NCBI GenBank assembly: GCA_003118195.1
Contig: BEXV01001333.1
Location: forward strand, 41,171 to 58,006
DNA: 16,836 bases
DNA from: Hemicentrotus pulcherrimus
Taxonomy: Eukaryota > Echinodermata > Echinoidea > Camarodonta > Strongylocentrotidae
Direction: 5' to 3'
Shown: positions 1-6,585 of the stretch, piece after piece
How the letters are laid out: each line of letters starts with the position of its first letter
Position numbering within the stretch: position 1 is the first letter of the stretch
Notes under the pieces: generated by a model
Told to the model about the DNA's origin: nothing
Seen by the model: only the letters and a program-made list of their open reading frames with translations
Databases searched by the model: none
Made by a program: the position numbers and the translations under genes

Positions 1-128
1 GCAGTAATTTGTGCCAATACATTGCAAAAGTAAAAGAAAGGGCCGTATCCAGCACGCCAAGTCGCCATTTGAATCCATTTCAATCAATTTCAATGTATAC
101 ACTACTAGAAACTTCTAGCCAGAGCATC

Positions 129-208
129 GGTGCGAGATGGCCGCGCGGTCTAAGGCGCTGGCAATGGAAGGCAGTTTATGTCTGGAGAGCCCAGGTTCGA
201 TCCTGCCA
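129..208 (+). repeat. tRNA-derived SINE head (tRNA-like, Leu/Ser type)
   Basis: This stretch carries both internal RNA polymerase III promoter boxes. An A box lies in GATGGCCGCGCGGTCTAAGG (136-155) and a B box, GGTTCGATCC, at 194-203. The A-box half resembles class II tRNAs (Leu or Ser). The T arm is degenerate: it pairs only with a six-base loop, four of five pairs forming. I could not fold a convincing acceptor stem or anticodon arm. The sequence is followed by an A-rich stretch and a T run, as in tRNA-derived SINEs. I read it as a SINE head or tRNA pseudogene, not a working tRNA gene. Confidence 0.6.
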
Positions 209-236
209 AAAGATTTTGTATTTTTTTTTGAATCTC

Positions 237-276
237 AAAAGTCGGGGTGCGTCTTATACACAGAGATTTACGGTAA
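237..276 (-). repeat. Fragment resembling the end of a dispersed DNA repeat
   Basis: Read on the minus strand this begins TACCGTAAAT and continues through TATAAGACGCACCCCGACTT. From memory the pattern resembles the terminal part of a dispersed repeat common in aquatic animals (TACCGTA..., then TATAAG[AT]CGCAC). I could not check this. It follows the SINE-like head directly, so the two may be one composite element. Confidence 0.3.
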
Positions 277-474
277 TGATGGTAGTAGTTGCAGCTATAT
301 TAGTAAAGGGTGTCACTATAGTATTTTAAGGGGGGGGGTTGGAGTGTTCGCCGTCAAGAGTTTTTTTTCTACCCTCTTTCAAACCTAACAATTCTTTTCA
401 GGACTACCCACATAGTGAAACCACAAACTTATGAAATTAATATTCATTATGCCATTGTTGTAATATCATTGCAG

Positions 475-576
475 ATGACTCCTGATTATGTGATCCACCT
501 GCAGAGGTCAGTTGAGGTCAATCAGACGTTCCTCAAGAAAGCCTGTCAACTGGCCCTGAAGAAAAGCAAGACCTGA
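475..576 (+). CDS. Probable 3'-terminal exon of a plus-strand host gene (unrecognised)
   Basis: A candidate 3' splice site (TATCATTGCAG, AG at 473-474) is followed by 33 codons and a TGA at 574-576. The peptide starts MTPDYVIHLQ, continues with an amphipathic stretch (VNQTFLKKACQLALKK) and ends KSKT, a plausible basic helical C-terminus. Codon use is more GC-rich than the AT-rich DNA on either side, which favours real coding. The same frame is also open upstream to 322, so a second acceptor at 400-401, behind a stronger pyrimidine tract, could give a longer exon; its extra residues look like translated intron. The rest of the gene would lie left of the window. I do not recognise the family. 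The nearest poly(A)-like signals are ATTAAA near 1090 and AATAAA near 1491. Confidence 0.45.
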   Translation: MTPDYVIHLQRSVEVNQTFLKKACQLALKKSKT

Positions 577-629
577 GAACATAAACAGCTGGTTAAGTTA
601 GAAGATTATAAGTCTTCATAGAGCTATAG

Positions 630-765
630 TTTTATTTTCATGTAACCTCTTTATTATCTATAACACAAATATTTGAGGTGTGTCAGAGGTAATGATCTGA
701 AATGTTCAAGAGAATCTGAAAACCGAAAAGGCTTGTGATGCCAGAAGCAAGTCTATTAATCCTTA
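630..765. repeat. Diverged direct repeat, copy 1
   Basis: The segment from TCTATAACAC (657) to CCAGAAGCAAGTCT (about 753) recurs at 1132-1235 with many substitutions and small indels. The short lead-in ATTTTCATGTAA (632-643) also recurs, but after the second copy (1250-1261). That suggests an old tandem duplication later separated by the MITE at 871-1132. No coding potential is seen in either copy. An ORF from 735 to 950 runs through this segment and into the MITE and is probably spurious. Confidence 0.6.
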
Positions 766-870
766 GGACTATTAGATCTGATGTAACCAATTTCTCAATG
801 TTTTTTTATTTGTTTATTTTACCTCCTATAGCCTTGTATGAATATCAGGTTTTACGTCAACATTATTTAT

Positions 871-1132
871 ACAGACCTGCCAACCAGTACGATTTAGTTG
901 TATTTAGTACGATTTTTAGAAGCAAATACGACAACTATTTTCCTCAATAAGATACAAATTTTTTAATGATCCATAAAAAAAAAATTCTTCTTGTATGTAG
1001 GAACTCTAAGAGGCATTGATCCGCGTAATAGTCCGTGTTTTTTTTTTTTTAAGAATACATCTTTTGTCTGTTAAATACGACTTTTGGGATTAAAGAATAC
1101 AGTTTTTGAACTCCAGAGGTTGGCATGTCTGT
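871..1132. mobile_element. MITE-like element with 15-bp terminal inverted repeats
   Basis: The left end ACAGACCTGCCAACC (871-885) and the right end GGTTGGCATGTCTGT (1118-1132) are inverted repeats matching at 14 of 15 positions. The interior of about 230 bp is AT-rich and non-coding, with repeated TACGA/TCGTA words near both ends, as in non-autonomous DNA transposons. The flanks TTTATA and TCTATA could be a decayed target duplication. The DNA after the right end continues as copy 2 of the flanking repeat, and the same bases are uninterrupted at 651-666 in copy 1, which approximates the empty site. Superfamily not determined; a hAT or piggyBac derivative is possible. Confidence 0.6.
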
Positions 1133-1262
1133 CTATAACACCAATATTTGAGATATGTCAGTGGTAATGATTTGAAATGAATTTGAAAAGAGGATTAGAC
1201 ATCCAAAACAGCTAGTGACTCCAGAAGCAAGTCTGTTGATCCATAGATCTATTTTCATGTAA
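1132..1262. repeat. Diverged direct repeat, copy 2
   Basis: Second copy of the segment at 657-765, starting TCTATAACACCAATATTTGA and running through CCAGAAGCAAGTCTGTTGAT. It starts directly at the right end of the MITE at 871-1132. It ends with the ATTTTCATGTAA word that precedes copy 1. Confidence 0.6.
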
Positions 1263-1422
1263 GCAATTGTCTTGGTACTTAAACTTAGACTGTGCGACTG
1301 GACTTTGAGTTGAAGTAATTAATTTATTTAACTAGGAGCTTGACCACTCAATTTATAAACAATTAACAACATTGTGAATGAAATTTGTTGACGGAGCTCT
1401 CTCAGAAGAGGTACGATTCAAG

Positions 1423-1720
1423 TCAATTCAATTCAATTCAATTTATTTCCACTTTAAAAACAATTTACAAATCAATAACATATACATATGAATAAAAGTG
1501 GCTTATTAAAAATGACCCCTTGTCTACACATAACATATTATACATTGTAAGAAAATATCAACAATTATCACAGAAAAAACATCACAAAAACATCAACATT
1601 TTAAATTGAATGAAATTTCTCAAGTGAGAAAGACGATGGAAGTTTATTCCTCCATCAGAGAGAGAATTAATGGGTACAAGGTCGCCATCATCAAAGCATG
1701 TTTCTTCTAACTGTGGCATA
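1423..1720 (-). mobile_element. 3' end of a non-LTR retrotransposon or SINE with (TTGAA)n tail
   Basis: On the minus strand the segment ends GGAAATAAATTGAATTGAAT, that is a poly(A)-signal-like AAATAAA followed by four TTGAA-type units (plus-strand 1423-1445). Simple pentanucleotide tails of this kind are typical of CR1/L2-like retrotransposons and their SINEs in echinoderm-like genomes. The body extends to higher coordinates. It is AT-rich and has no ORF I can recognise, so the inner boundary (about 1720) is a guess. Confidence 0.5.
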
Positions 1721-1808
1721 GGAGATGGTTCTCAATGGATAGGAGTCTCATCAAATGTCAGAAAGTCGTCGTTCGGGGTAAAAGCACTCTGCAGTCCCCG
1801 TTGAGGAT

Positions 1809-1945
1809 GTTTATTTATTTATTTATTTATTCTGTTTTATTTAAACAGGGTAGCCCCGTCAGTAATCATAGTACTGTTTTCCAGGGGGCCCTGTCGAGTG
1901 GTCATGCTTCCAGCGGTCTTGCCTTTCATAGCAGGGGACCTGGAA
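1809..1945 (-). mobile_element. 3' end of a second non-LTR retrotransposon with (AAAT)n tail
   Basis: On the minus strand a GC-richer stretch containing GGGGCTACCCTGTTTAAATA runs into AAACAGAATAAATAAATAAA, a (TAAA)n tail at plus-strand 1809-1830. The order body, GGCTACCCTG, AATAAA-like motif and simple tail is characteristic of CR1-type LINE 3' ends. Only about 100 bp of body is present before unrelated sequence resumes, so the copy is strongly 5'-truncated. The overlapping plus-strand reading frame at 1735-1950 is not thought to be coding. Confidence 0.5.
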
Positions 1946-2221
1946 TATGACTGGTATTAACCTCATGATGTCCTTTGAAATATATTTCACTTTGAAGGCA
2001 AAGGTACAAGTAATGGCACATGATCATTACATAAAAACAAACAGGATTGCTGTAAAATTTTGTGAATCCCTCAGGGTATGGCATCCAGGCCGTGAATTCA
2101 GTAGTGTATGTAGTTGCAAGAAAAAGACGCTGTTTGCTTGAAAAAATCTGCTTCCATTTGATTATCCTTTCTTCATTTTATTATTCATTCCCTTGGTTGG
2201 AATTGGAAAGAAAAAAAACAA

Positions 2222-2403
2222 GCAGTCTCTCTCTCAAAAGAGATACTTTAGGGCGAGAACACATAACTTAGCATGGTCAACGCGTATGCTGGACAATACA
2301 TATCTTTACACCAAACTTGGACAAAAGGTGTCTGACATGCTTTACAAAACTCCCCATTTCTCTGTGACCACAGAAGCAAAATGCATGGGGTTTCCTGCAA
2401 GAT
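2222..2403. other. Possible exon, strand unresolved
   Basis: The segment is open on both strands and has a credible splice site for each. On the plus strand it ends GATGTAG|GTAATAAG (donor at 2404) and the reading contains TRMLDNTYLYTKLGQKVSDM. On the minus strand an acceptor, TACATCTTGCAG, is followed by ETPCILLLWSQRNGEFCKAC and a stop at about 2250. Base composition is higher in GC than the flanks. Neither peptide is one I recognise. The minus reading would place it downstream of the integrase-like exon at 2737-3048, but it does not match what normally follows that domain. Confidence 0.25.
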
Positions 2404-2411
2404 GTAGGTAA

Positions 2412-2736
2412 TAAGGTATAATATTAGTTTTACATTATGATATTTCATTTATATTGATTCACTATTTTGATAGTTAACACAGCAGAAAGTGTGACTGTTA
2501 TTATCATGGGGACACACAGTATGCATGCCTGTATCTTTCATGTGTACCATGTAGGTCTACAATAGTGTGTATCTCACTAACTACACACTGGGCCTATTTA
2601 GCTAACATTCCAGAGCAAATTTGCTAATAAATTCTTTGCAATGCAGACCTTTACTTTTAGCATTAATTAACATTTAAGCTAAATCATGAAAGCTGAAGTT
2701 TATTACTTAAGACGACTAAGATAACAATTCCAATAC
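2412..2736. other. AT-rich non-coding DNA, nothing recognised
   Basis: About 325 bases with no open frame of note, no terminal repeat and no tandem repeat that I could see. It would be intron if the segments on either side belong to one transcript. Confidence 0.5.
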
Positions 2737-3048
2737 CTTATCTAAGCATGGTTCCCTTCGATGTGCCACAAACAGTTGGCTCCTGGTACACGGTACCTCT
2801 TTCTGTGAATTGTCCTGCCCCACCGGACTGCCACTCCAGCTGTACTTATTCTTTGCAGTGATGCTCTTACTCTCTTGCAAGCTACATATATCCCATCTTG
2901 TCGCAAAAGTGACAACATTGTCCTCCAGCCAGCCTTTGGAAAATGAAAATGGTATCCAATCACGAGGTTATCTAATTCGTTATTATCCAATAGAGCAAAA
3001 TTATTTATTCTTAGGTTAGCTTCTCGCAAACGGTGGTTGGCGGTTCGT
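2737..3048 (-). pseudogene. Integrase-core (rve-like) exon, inactivated
   Basis: The exon is delimited by an acceptor (polypyrimidine tract then CTGCATCCAG, AG at 3050-3049) and a possible donor ATAAG|GTATTG (GT at 2736-2735). The translation carries RTANHRLREANLR, RVRASLQRI, AGVAVRWGRTIHRKRY and PGANCLWHIEGNH. This arrangement is characteristic of a family of integrase-catalytic-core proteins spread through fish and marine invertebrates, in which the last segment normally reads WHIDGNHKL. Two lesions hit the most conserved point. The first catalytic Asp of HIDG is Glu here, and a TAG (2742-2744) falls about two residues after GNH. The rest of the catalytic core (second Asp and Glu) is absent. 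This is a decayed fragment or a domesticated N-terminal remnant, not an active integrase. Confidence 0.7.
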
Positions 3049-3362
3049 CTGGATGCAGGATAAAAAATATTGGTCACTTGAGTTATATTATAACCGTGAG
3101 CTGAGGTGGAGCATGTCTATATGTGTTTACAGTCGCCAAAAGAGCATTTACTGATAATGTTACTTGTAACATACTGGCTCTAAGTCTCTCGTCTCCATTG
3201 ATAGGAGTATTACATGAATATTTACAGGTTGTTTACATGTAATAAGCCCCTGGTCAATATATAAGAAAAAACCATGTGTACGATATTCATTCCTCCAACC
3301 ATTATTAACATTTAAGGTGTTGGAAATATGATCTCCTCTACAAACATGATATTTTGACATAC

Positions 3363-3585
3363 CCACAATACTGTCGGTCAAGATCTCCTCCACATCTGTC
3401 AGGGACTTGAGACCTACTAACTCCTATGGTGATTTGAAAGCCGAGAGGAGGTAGCAGAACCTGGCCGTGGCACTCTTTTTTCTGTCTGCCTTCCCGAGCA
3501 CAGACTCATAGGTGTAATGATACATGTGACCCTTTATCCTTCTTTTCGCCTTTTGAATAATCTCAATGTTGGACTGCTGTGACTC
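3363..3585 (-). pseudogene. Exon-like coding block of an unrecognised protein (one in-frame stop)
   Basis: After a candidate acceptor (CTGATATAG, AG at 3587-3586) the minus strand reads ESQQSNIEIIQKAKRRIKGH, then YESVLGKADRKKSATARFCY and LLSAFKSP. A TAG follows at 3426-3424, then ELVGLKSLTDVEEILTDSIV and a good donor TGG|GTATGT (GT at 3362-3361). The TAG could instead end a short intron (CACCATAG|GAG). Composition and periodicity look coding: basic, helical and rich in Lys and Leu. I do not recognise the family. The neighbouring frame upstream (3591-3740) is offset, so either an intron or a frameshift separates the two. Confidence 0.45.
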
Positions 3586-3590
3586 CTATA

Positions 3591-3740
3591 TCAGTTGAAA
3601 ATTGATGGAGGAATAAAGACACTTGGTCCAGCTCCCATCACTCTATCACTGGAACCTGCCTCATCAGCAGCATCCTGGATGGCTCCTGCCAGGAGATCTA
3701 TGTCAATTTCTGGATCAATGTCAGGAAATTCCTGGCTGTC
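3591..3740 (-). pseudogene. Acidic exon-like coding block, unrecognised
   Basis: A strong acceptor on the minus strand (CTATTTTCTTTACAG, AG at 3742-3741) is followed by 49 open codons ending in TGA at 3593-3591. The peptide is acidic and disordered-looking: DSQEFPDIDPEIDIDLLAGA, then IQDAADEAG and a Pro/Ser end (PSVFIPPSIFN). The quality of the splice site and the absence of stops suggest a true exon or a recent pseudo-exon. It lies between the hAT-like fragment at 3767-4015 and the basic block at 3363-3585, and all three share one strand, so they may be debris of one gene. Function unknown. Confidence 0.45.
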
Positions 3741-3766
3741 CTGTAAAGAAAATAGATGAATTCTTG

Positions 3767-4015
3767 CTTGTCTAATGGAAAGCCTTTCAGCTCTAGAAGG
3801 ACCTTGATGGCCTAGAAGATGGTGTCCGTTTTTCCATTCAAAATGTCTGTCATCGCAAAGAAAGTTGTGAGTGCGTCCCCACCATCACGCTTGCTCCATC
3901 AGACCCAAAGCCCGCTAGCTTGTCGAATGGAAAGCCTTTCAGCTCTAGAAGGACCTTGATGGCCTAGAAGATGGTGTCCGCATGTTCATTTGAGATATCT
4001 CTCATCTGACAGTCT
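3767..4015 (-). pseudogene. hAT-like (DUF4371-type) transposase fragment with internal tandem duplication
   Basis: The minus strand from about 4015 encodes QMRDISNEHADTIF, an in-frame TAG, then AIKVLLELKGFPFDK and LAGFGSDGASVMVGTHS. The GFGSDGASVMVG motif, preceded by an ADTI...AI...KG segment, is characteristic of the hAT-related DUF4371/ZNF862-like transposase family; the Asp of the SDGA motif belongs to its catalytic region. About 62 bp (3918-3981) recur at 3766-3829, 152 bp away, again preceded by a related ILNGKTDTIF reading. Both copies carry the same TAG, so the stop predates the duplication. The duplication offset is not a multiple of three. No other part of the transposase is visible. 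Non-functional. Confidence 0.65.
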
Positions 4016-4034
4016 TCCGGAACATAGTATTAAT

Positions 4035-4056
4035 GTTTTTGTTTTTGTTTAAACTT
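4035..4056 (-). repeat. A-rich tract downstream of the chromodomain-like ORF
   Basis: On the minus strand AAACAAAAACAAAAACATTA lies about 65 bp after the stop codon of the ORF at 4118-4600. It may be a chance low-complexity tract, or the remains of a poly(A) tail if the ORF arrived as a retrocopy. No canonical AATAAA is seen between the stop and the tract. Confidence 0.3.
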
Positions 4057-4117
4057 GCAATAATGCATTGCTTTGCTTGTGGAACTAAGATAACGTTACG
4101 TCTACGATCAGTCACCA

Positions 4118-4600
4118 TCATGAGGAAACATGAACGGCTGCGATAACTTTTTTCTCATATAACAATGTTCTTTTTTGTAATGTGCTTTTGGCATATATAT
4201 TTTGGGGAGTTATTTCTTGCTCTTCCCGCAGACTATTGATGTACTGCCTCAGAAAATAAACCACTCCGTCCTTATTATTGTTGAGGTCTAATTCTCCTGT
4301 AGTGATGGCAGCAGACACCCTCCTAGGAGTAGGCTTCTGAGCCTTCAGTAATGTTGATATGTCATCGATTGACAGTTGGGACCAGAAGGTCAGGATGTGC
4401 TCCTCTGGTATGCCTTGCCTCATAAGGCGGTAGATGGATGCTGGCTTCTGCACGAACAACAAATCTGCAATCGCCAGCAGTTGCGCCCTGACCTCCCGTG
4501 TTGCTTTGTCCTTCGTATACCCCGCCCAATGTATGAGAAACGTCCTCTGTCCATTGTCTTCTTTAGTCATGTTCAGGATTTCCTGAACTGTATATCTCAT
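4118..4600 (-). CDS. Chromodomain-like protein, 160 aa, intact single-exon ORF
   Basis: An uninterrupted 160-codon frame runs from ATG (4600) to TGA (4120-4118). Residues 3-42 fit a chromodomain: YTVQEIL, a variable GQR turn, then FLIHWAGY (21-28) and ATRE (33-36), in place of the usual FLVKWKGY...ATWEP. The aromatic residues Y3, W25 and Y28 are kept, but the Trp of TWE is Arg, so methyl-lysine binding may be weakened. Residues 43-160 are predicted helical and Lys/Glu/Leu-rich and match nothing I know. Chromodomains read methylated histones or, in transposons, guide integration; here the role is inferred only. An alternative start, AAGATGG (4631-4629), reaches a stop after 11 codons unless spliced at TG|GTAACC. 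The promoter-like block at 4670-4790 lies in the right place and orientation. This is the best candidate for an expressed gene in the left half. Confidence 0.5.
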   Translation of the reverse strand: MRYTVQEILNMTKEDNGQRTFLIHWAGYTKDKATREVRAQLLAIADLLFVQKPASIYRLMRQGIPEEHILTFWSQLSIDDISTLLKAQKPTPRRVSAAITTGELDLNNNKDGVVYFLRQYINSLREEQEITPQNIYAKSTLQKRTLLYEKKVIAAVHVSS

Positions 4601-4610
4601 CTATAATGGT

Positions 4611-4644
4611 TACCAGTCAGTGCTGATACCATCTTAGCCAACCC
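4611..4644. repeat. About 33-bp match to 8719-8752
   Basis: CCAGTCAGTGCTGATACCAT begins here and continues with CTT, about 33 bases in all; the same run occurs at 8719-8752, with two G/A differences near its right end. Plus-strand translation gives PVSADTILA followed by N-P here and D-P there. On the minus strand both copies start with an ATG in good context (AAGATGG). Here the sequence sits just upstream of the chromodomain-like ORF. Confidence 0.7.
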
Positions 4645-4667
4645 TGCACGAAGCAAATATCGCTCAT

Positions 4668-4790
4668 TTAGCGCTTGCGCAGTTACGTTCAATCAATCTC
4701 TGCCTCATTTGAATACGCCCCGCCCACAATTCATGTCTTGTTCCTTTTGATTGGCTGTAAAAGGCCCGCCATTTGCTCGACGTCACAAAT
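4668..4790 (-). promoter_or_regulatory. CpG-rich promoter-like region for the minus-strand chromodomain-like ORF
   Basis: In minus-strand order the block holds a CRE-like GTGACGTC (4786-4779), a YY1-like AAATGGCGGG (4774-4765), a CCAAT box AGCCAATC (4756-4749), a GC box GGGCGGGGC (4725-4717) and an NRF1-like GCGCAAGCGC (4680-4671). All lie within 120 bp and 70-190 bp upstream of the ATG at 4600. This order is typical of TATA-less housekeeping promoters in animals. The region has many CpGs, unlike its neighbours. A divergent plus-strand transcript is possible. An ORF reading through it (4664-4885, minus) is not thought to be coding. Confidence 0.5.
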
Positions 4791-4879
4791 ATGAGTGCGA
4801 CGAGATAGCTTACAATTTTCCGTCTTTTTCGATACCAAAATTGTGATATTTCAGTCAAACCCTCTATTTTTAATGATTT

Positions 4880-4932
4880 TTTCACTTAAGAATTTCACTT
4901 AAGTATTTCACTTAAGTATTTCACTTAAGTAT
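4880..4932. repeat. 13-bp tandem repeat, four units
   Basis: The unit TTTCACTTAAGTA is repeated four times, with CACTTAAG at 4883, 4896, 4909 and 4922. The first unit differs slightly. Each unit contains the palindrome CTTAAG. No function is apparent. Confidence 0.9.
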
Positions 4933-5183
4933 CTAAGAAAAATTCTCTAAAATGTCATATTTAAGGTACAAACTTGATTTTTTTCTTCTCAAATGTCCGT
5001 TGACGTTTCAATTTTATGTGTATGGAACGCCATGTGTGCGTCACCTGTTTAAAGCCTGAAATTTCAGTGTTTTTGGTGTTAATTTTTGTATGATTGACAG
5101 CTAGGGCATCAGAGCCGAAGTTTGCTTCCCTTGTTCGGTAATGATTCCGAATCATACAGCTAAGGGTCGTAAAACATATGATT

Positions 5184-5322
5184 AGGGGGTCTCTATTCAT
5201 AATAGGCGAACAGGGTCACTATTCATAATAGGAAATGAGCTTCGCTATTCATAATAGAAGTAGGGGGTCTTTATTCATAATAGAAGAAGAGGGTTGCTTT
5301 TAATAATAGGAGAAGAGGGTTG
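5184..5322. repeat. About 26-bp tandem repeat, five to six units
   Basis: Units of the type GGGTC-TATTCATAATAGG recur with TATTCATAATA cores at about 5194, 5220, 5245 and 5271, and a degraded core (TTTTAATAATAGG) at 5298; spacing is 25-28 bp. The array runs directly into the hairpin element at 5318. The units drift towards an AGGGTTGC ending near that junction. Confidence 0.8.
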
Positions 5323-5420
5323 CCCCCAAGAACAAACGCCGTGCTTAACGGCGTAAGTTCTTGCAGACGTTCAAGACGTGACCAGGCCGCATGGCCTGGG
5401 CATCTTACCGGCATCTGCCC
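5318..5420. repeat. Hairpin element, copy 1
   Basis: Two arms, CAAGAACAAACGCCGT (5327-5342) and ACGGCGTAAGTTCTTG (5348-5363), flank the loop GCTTA and pair at 14 of 16 positions. Next comes the module CAAGACGTGACCAGGCCGC (5372-5390), followed by a second hairpin, CCAGGCC-GCAT-GGCCTGG, with a perfect 7-bp stem. The hairpin and the 19-bp module both recur at 7668-7849. The GC content is far above that of the surroundings. The type of element is unknown; the overlapping frame at 5320-5517 is not convincing coding. Confidence 0.7.
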
Positions 5421-5697
5421 AGCCTCCAGATTGCGAGCATCGGCGCTGATCTATTGGAACTTTGGTTATTTTAGCTCTGGCGTTAGACATGGCGATTTAA
5501 ATTGTGAAACAAACTAAATGTACGTCGTATGTACGTTTGAAAACAAAACGGGTTTCATAAGATAGCTAGGGCACACATTTGTCTTTAGCCTTTAATAATA
5601 ACTTTTATACTAATTGACTCGAGAATAGGCGTACACTCACACACAAATTCCCACGGTCTACTTTTTTCCGGTATTATCCGAAACCAAAAATACAAAA
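5421..5697. other. Non-coding DNA, nothing recognised
   Basis: About 280 bases with no convincing coding frame and no terminal repeats. It contains an imperfect small palindrome around TACGTCGTATGTACG (5521-5535). Confidence 0.4.
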
Positions 5698-5757
5698 CCG
5701 AAGTTTCGAGTGCGGGCCCGAAGCTTCGAGAGCAGGCCCGAAGCTCGAGAGCAGACG
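5698..5757. repeat. 20-bp tandem repeat, three units
   Basis: Units starting CCGAAG at 5698, 5718 and 5738 share the pattern CCGAAG-TTCGAG-GCGGGC. The middle unit contains the palindrome GAAGCTTC. The array is CpG-rich. Two CCAAT-box-like motifs lie downstream (GATTGG near 5807 and GCCAAT near 5858), so the 5698-5868 block could be promoter-like, but no transcript start can be assigned. Confidence 0.75.
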
Positions 5758-5914
5758 CGTAAAGTTAACGCCCCAAGTCAAATTAAGGTCAATCAGCGCA
5801 CTTCTGATTGGTTGGTCGCCCCTACCAAATATAGGATCTTTTTTTGCTATATTGATTAGCCAATGGGGACTCGTTTTTAAAAGCTGTACAACAGATACAA
5901 ACATCCCACCTTAC

Positions 5915-6110
5915 AAGGCCTTAAGTCCTGCACCTGGCAGTGATGCCTTCACTGGACGATCCTTAAACCGGGGGCAGACTTTTCCTTCCAAAGAGCTGGT
6001 CCTTGGACATTACTCGAATATCAGGACCCCCAGCTCCTTAACAAAACGTGAATTCCTCTGCTCCGCGGAGACCATTTCATACTTTGTGCTGTCAACCAGA
6101 ACCCCATGCC
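5915..6110 (-). pseudogene. BEN-domain exon, copy A (nonsense codon)
   Basis: This is the counterpart of the open BEN exon in copy B. On the minus strand it starts after the acceptor TATATCTAG (AG at 6112-6111) and reads GHGVLVDSTKYEMVSAEQRN, then SRFVKELGVLIF. There B continues with GSDCLRTSS, but A has a 3-bp deletion and a TAA. The remainder (SSLEGKVCPRFK, PVK) stays in frame. The exon ends at a strong donor, CTT|GTAAGG (GT at 5914-5913). BEN domains bind DNA and recruit chromatin factors; the reading here was recognised from the LGHGV start, the FVKEL...IFG helix region and the TSS...GK...R segment. Homology with B stops at 5871, so any exon following the donor is missing. Confidence 0.6.
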
Positions 6111-6437
6111 CTAGATATAAATTTATCATTACAAAAGAAAAAGCAGGTAAAACATATCAGATCCTATCATTACATTAATCATTCCAGGTCAGATGCATGC
6201 CGCTCCAATAATTTCTTCTCTTTTCCATGCATTGTCATTACCGAATGATTCATTGATCATAAAATGCAAAATTATGATTCAAAATGTATGAAATTGTCAT
6301 TTTGTTTTACAATAGTAAATTTTAAAGATGTTGATAATGGCTTTGGCATTAAAATGCATGGTTATTGATCTTTATTACCTTGTGTGACATTTTAATACCG
6401 TAAATATGTTACAAAACAAAATTAGCACCGTGTTTAC

Positions 6438-6575
6438 CTGGGTGGGTCATGTCGCTCCCCTTCCTGGTAAGGAATATGGCTCCCCATCATCGTTTGTTGG
6501 CATGTAGCTCATGGTATGATCTCTGCATACTGAATAGGCTTCCAAAAGAGCCACTCCAGGACCCACGATGCAAAT
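6438..6575 (-). pseudogene. 45-residue-unit exon, copy A (frameshifted)
   Basis: The minus strand reads GPGVALLEAYSVCRDHT, then SYMPTNDDGEPY, after which one base is missing relative to copy B (GGAATATGG against GGAAATATGG on the plus strand, near 6474). The expected FLTRKGSDMTHPG end is therefore out of frame. The exon ends at a consensus donor CCAG|GTAAAC (GT at 6437-6436). Its 5' boundary is not clear because it abuts the 28-bp minisatellite. The protein segment is conserved between copies but is not one I recognise. It lies between the 101-bp exon and the BEN exon of the same gene. Confidence 0.5.
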
Positions 6576-6585
6576 GTTTTCTGGT

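Noticed and set aside
129..208. A functional tRNA-Leu or tRNA-Ser gene
   Set aside because: A and B boxes are present, but the T arm is imperfect and I could not fold an acceptor stem or anticodon arm.
9..388. Plus-strand frames of 106 and 83 codons
   Set aside because: They run through the SINE-like head and the dispersed repeat fragment and show no domain.
4664..4885. A 73-codon minus-strand frame
   Set aside because: It reads through the CpG-rich promoter-like motifs and has no coding signature.
5184..5322. A CRISPR-like array
   Set aside because: The units are contiguous and degenerate with no distinct spacers, and the context is an animal genome.
5327..5363. An integron attC-like site
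   Set aside because: It is a strong hairpin but lacks the paired core-site consensus, and there is no cassette or integrase context in this eukaryotic DNA.
5852..6178. Plus-strand frames of 108 codons here and at 9169-9495
   Set aside because: They are the antisense of the BEN exons and retain similarity only because the DNA is duplicated; the minus reading has splice sites and a recognisable domain.
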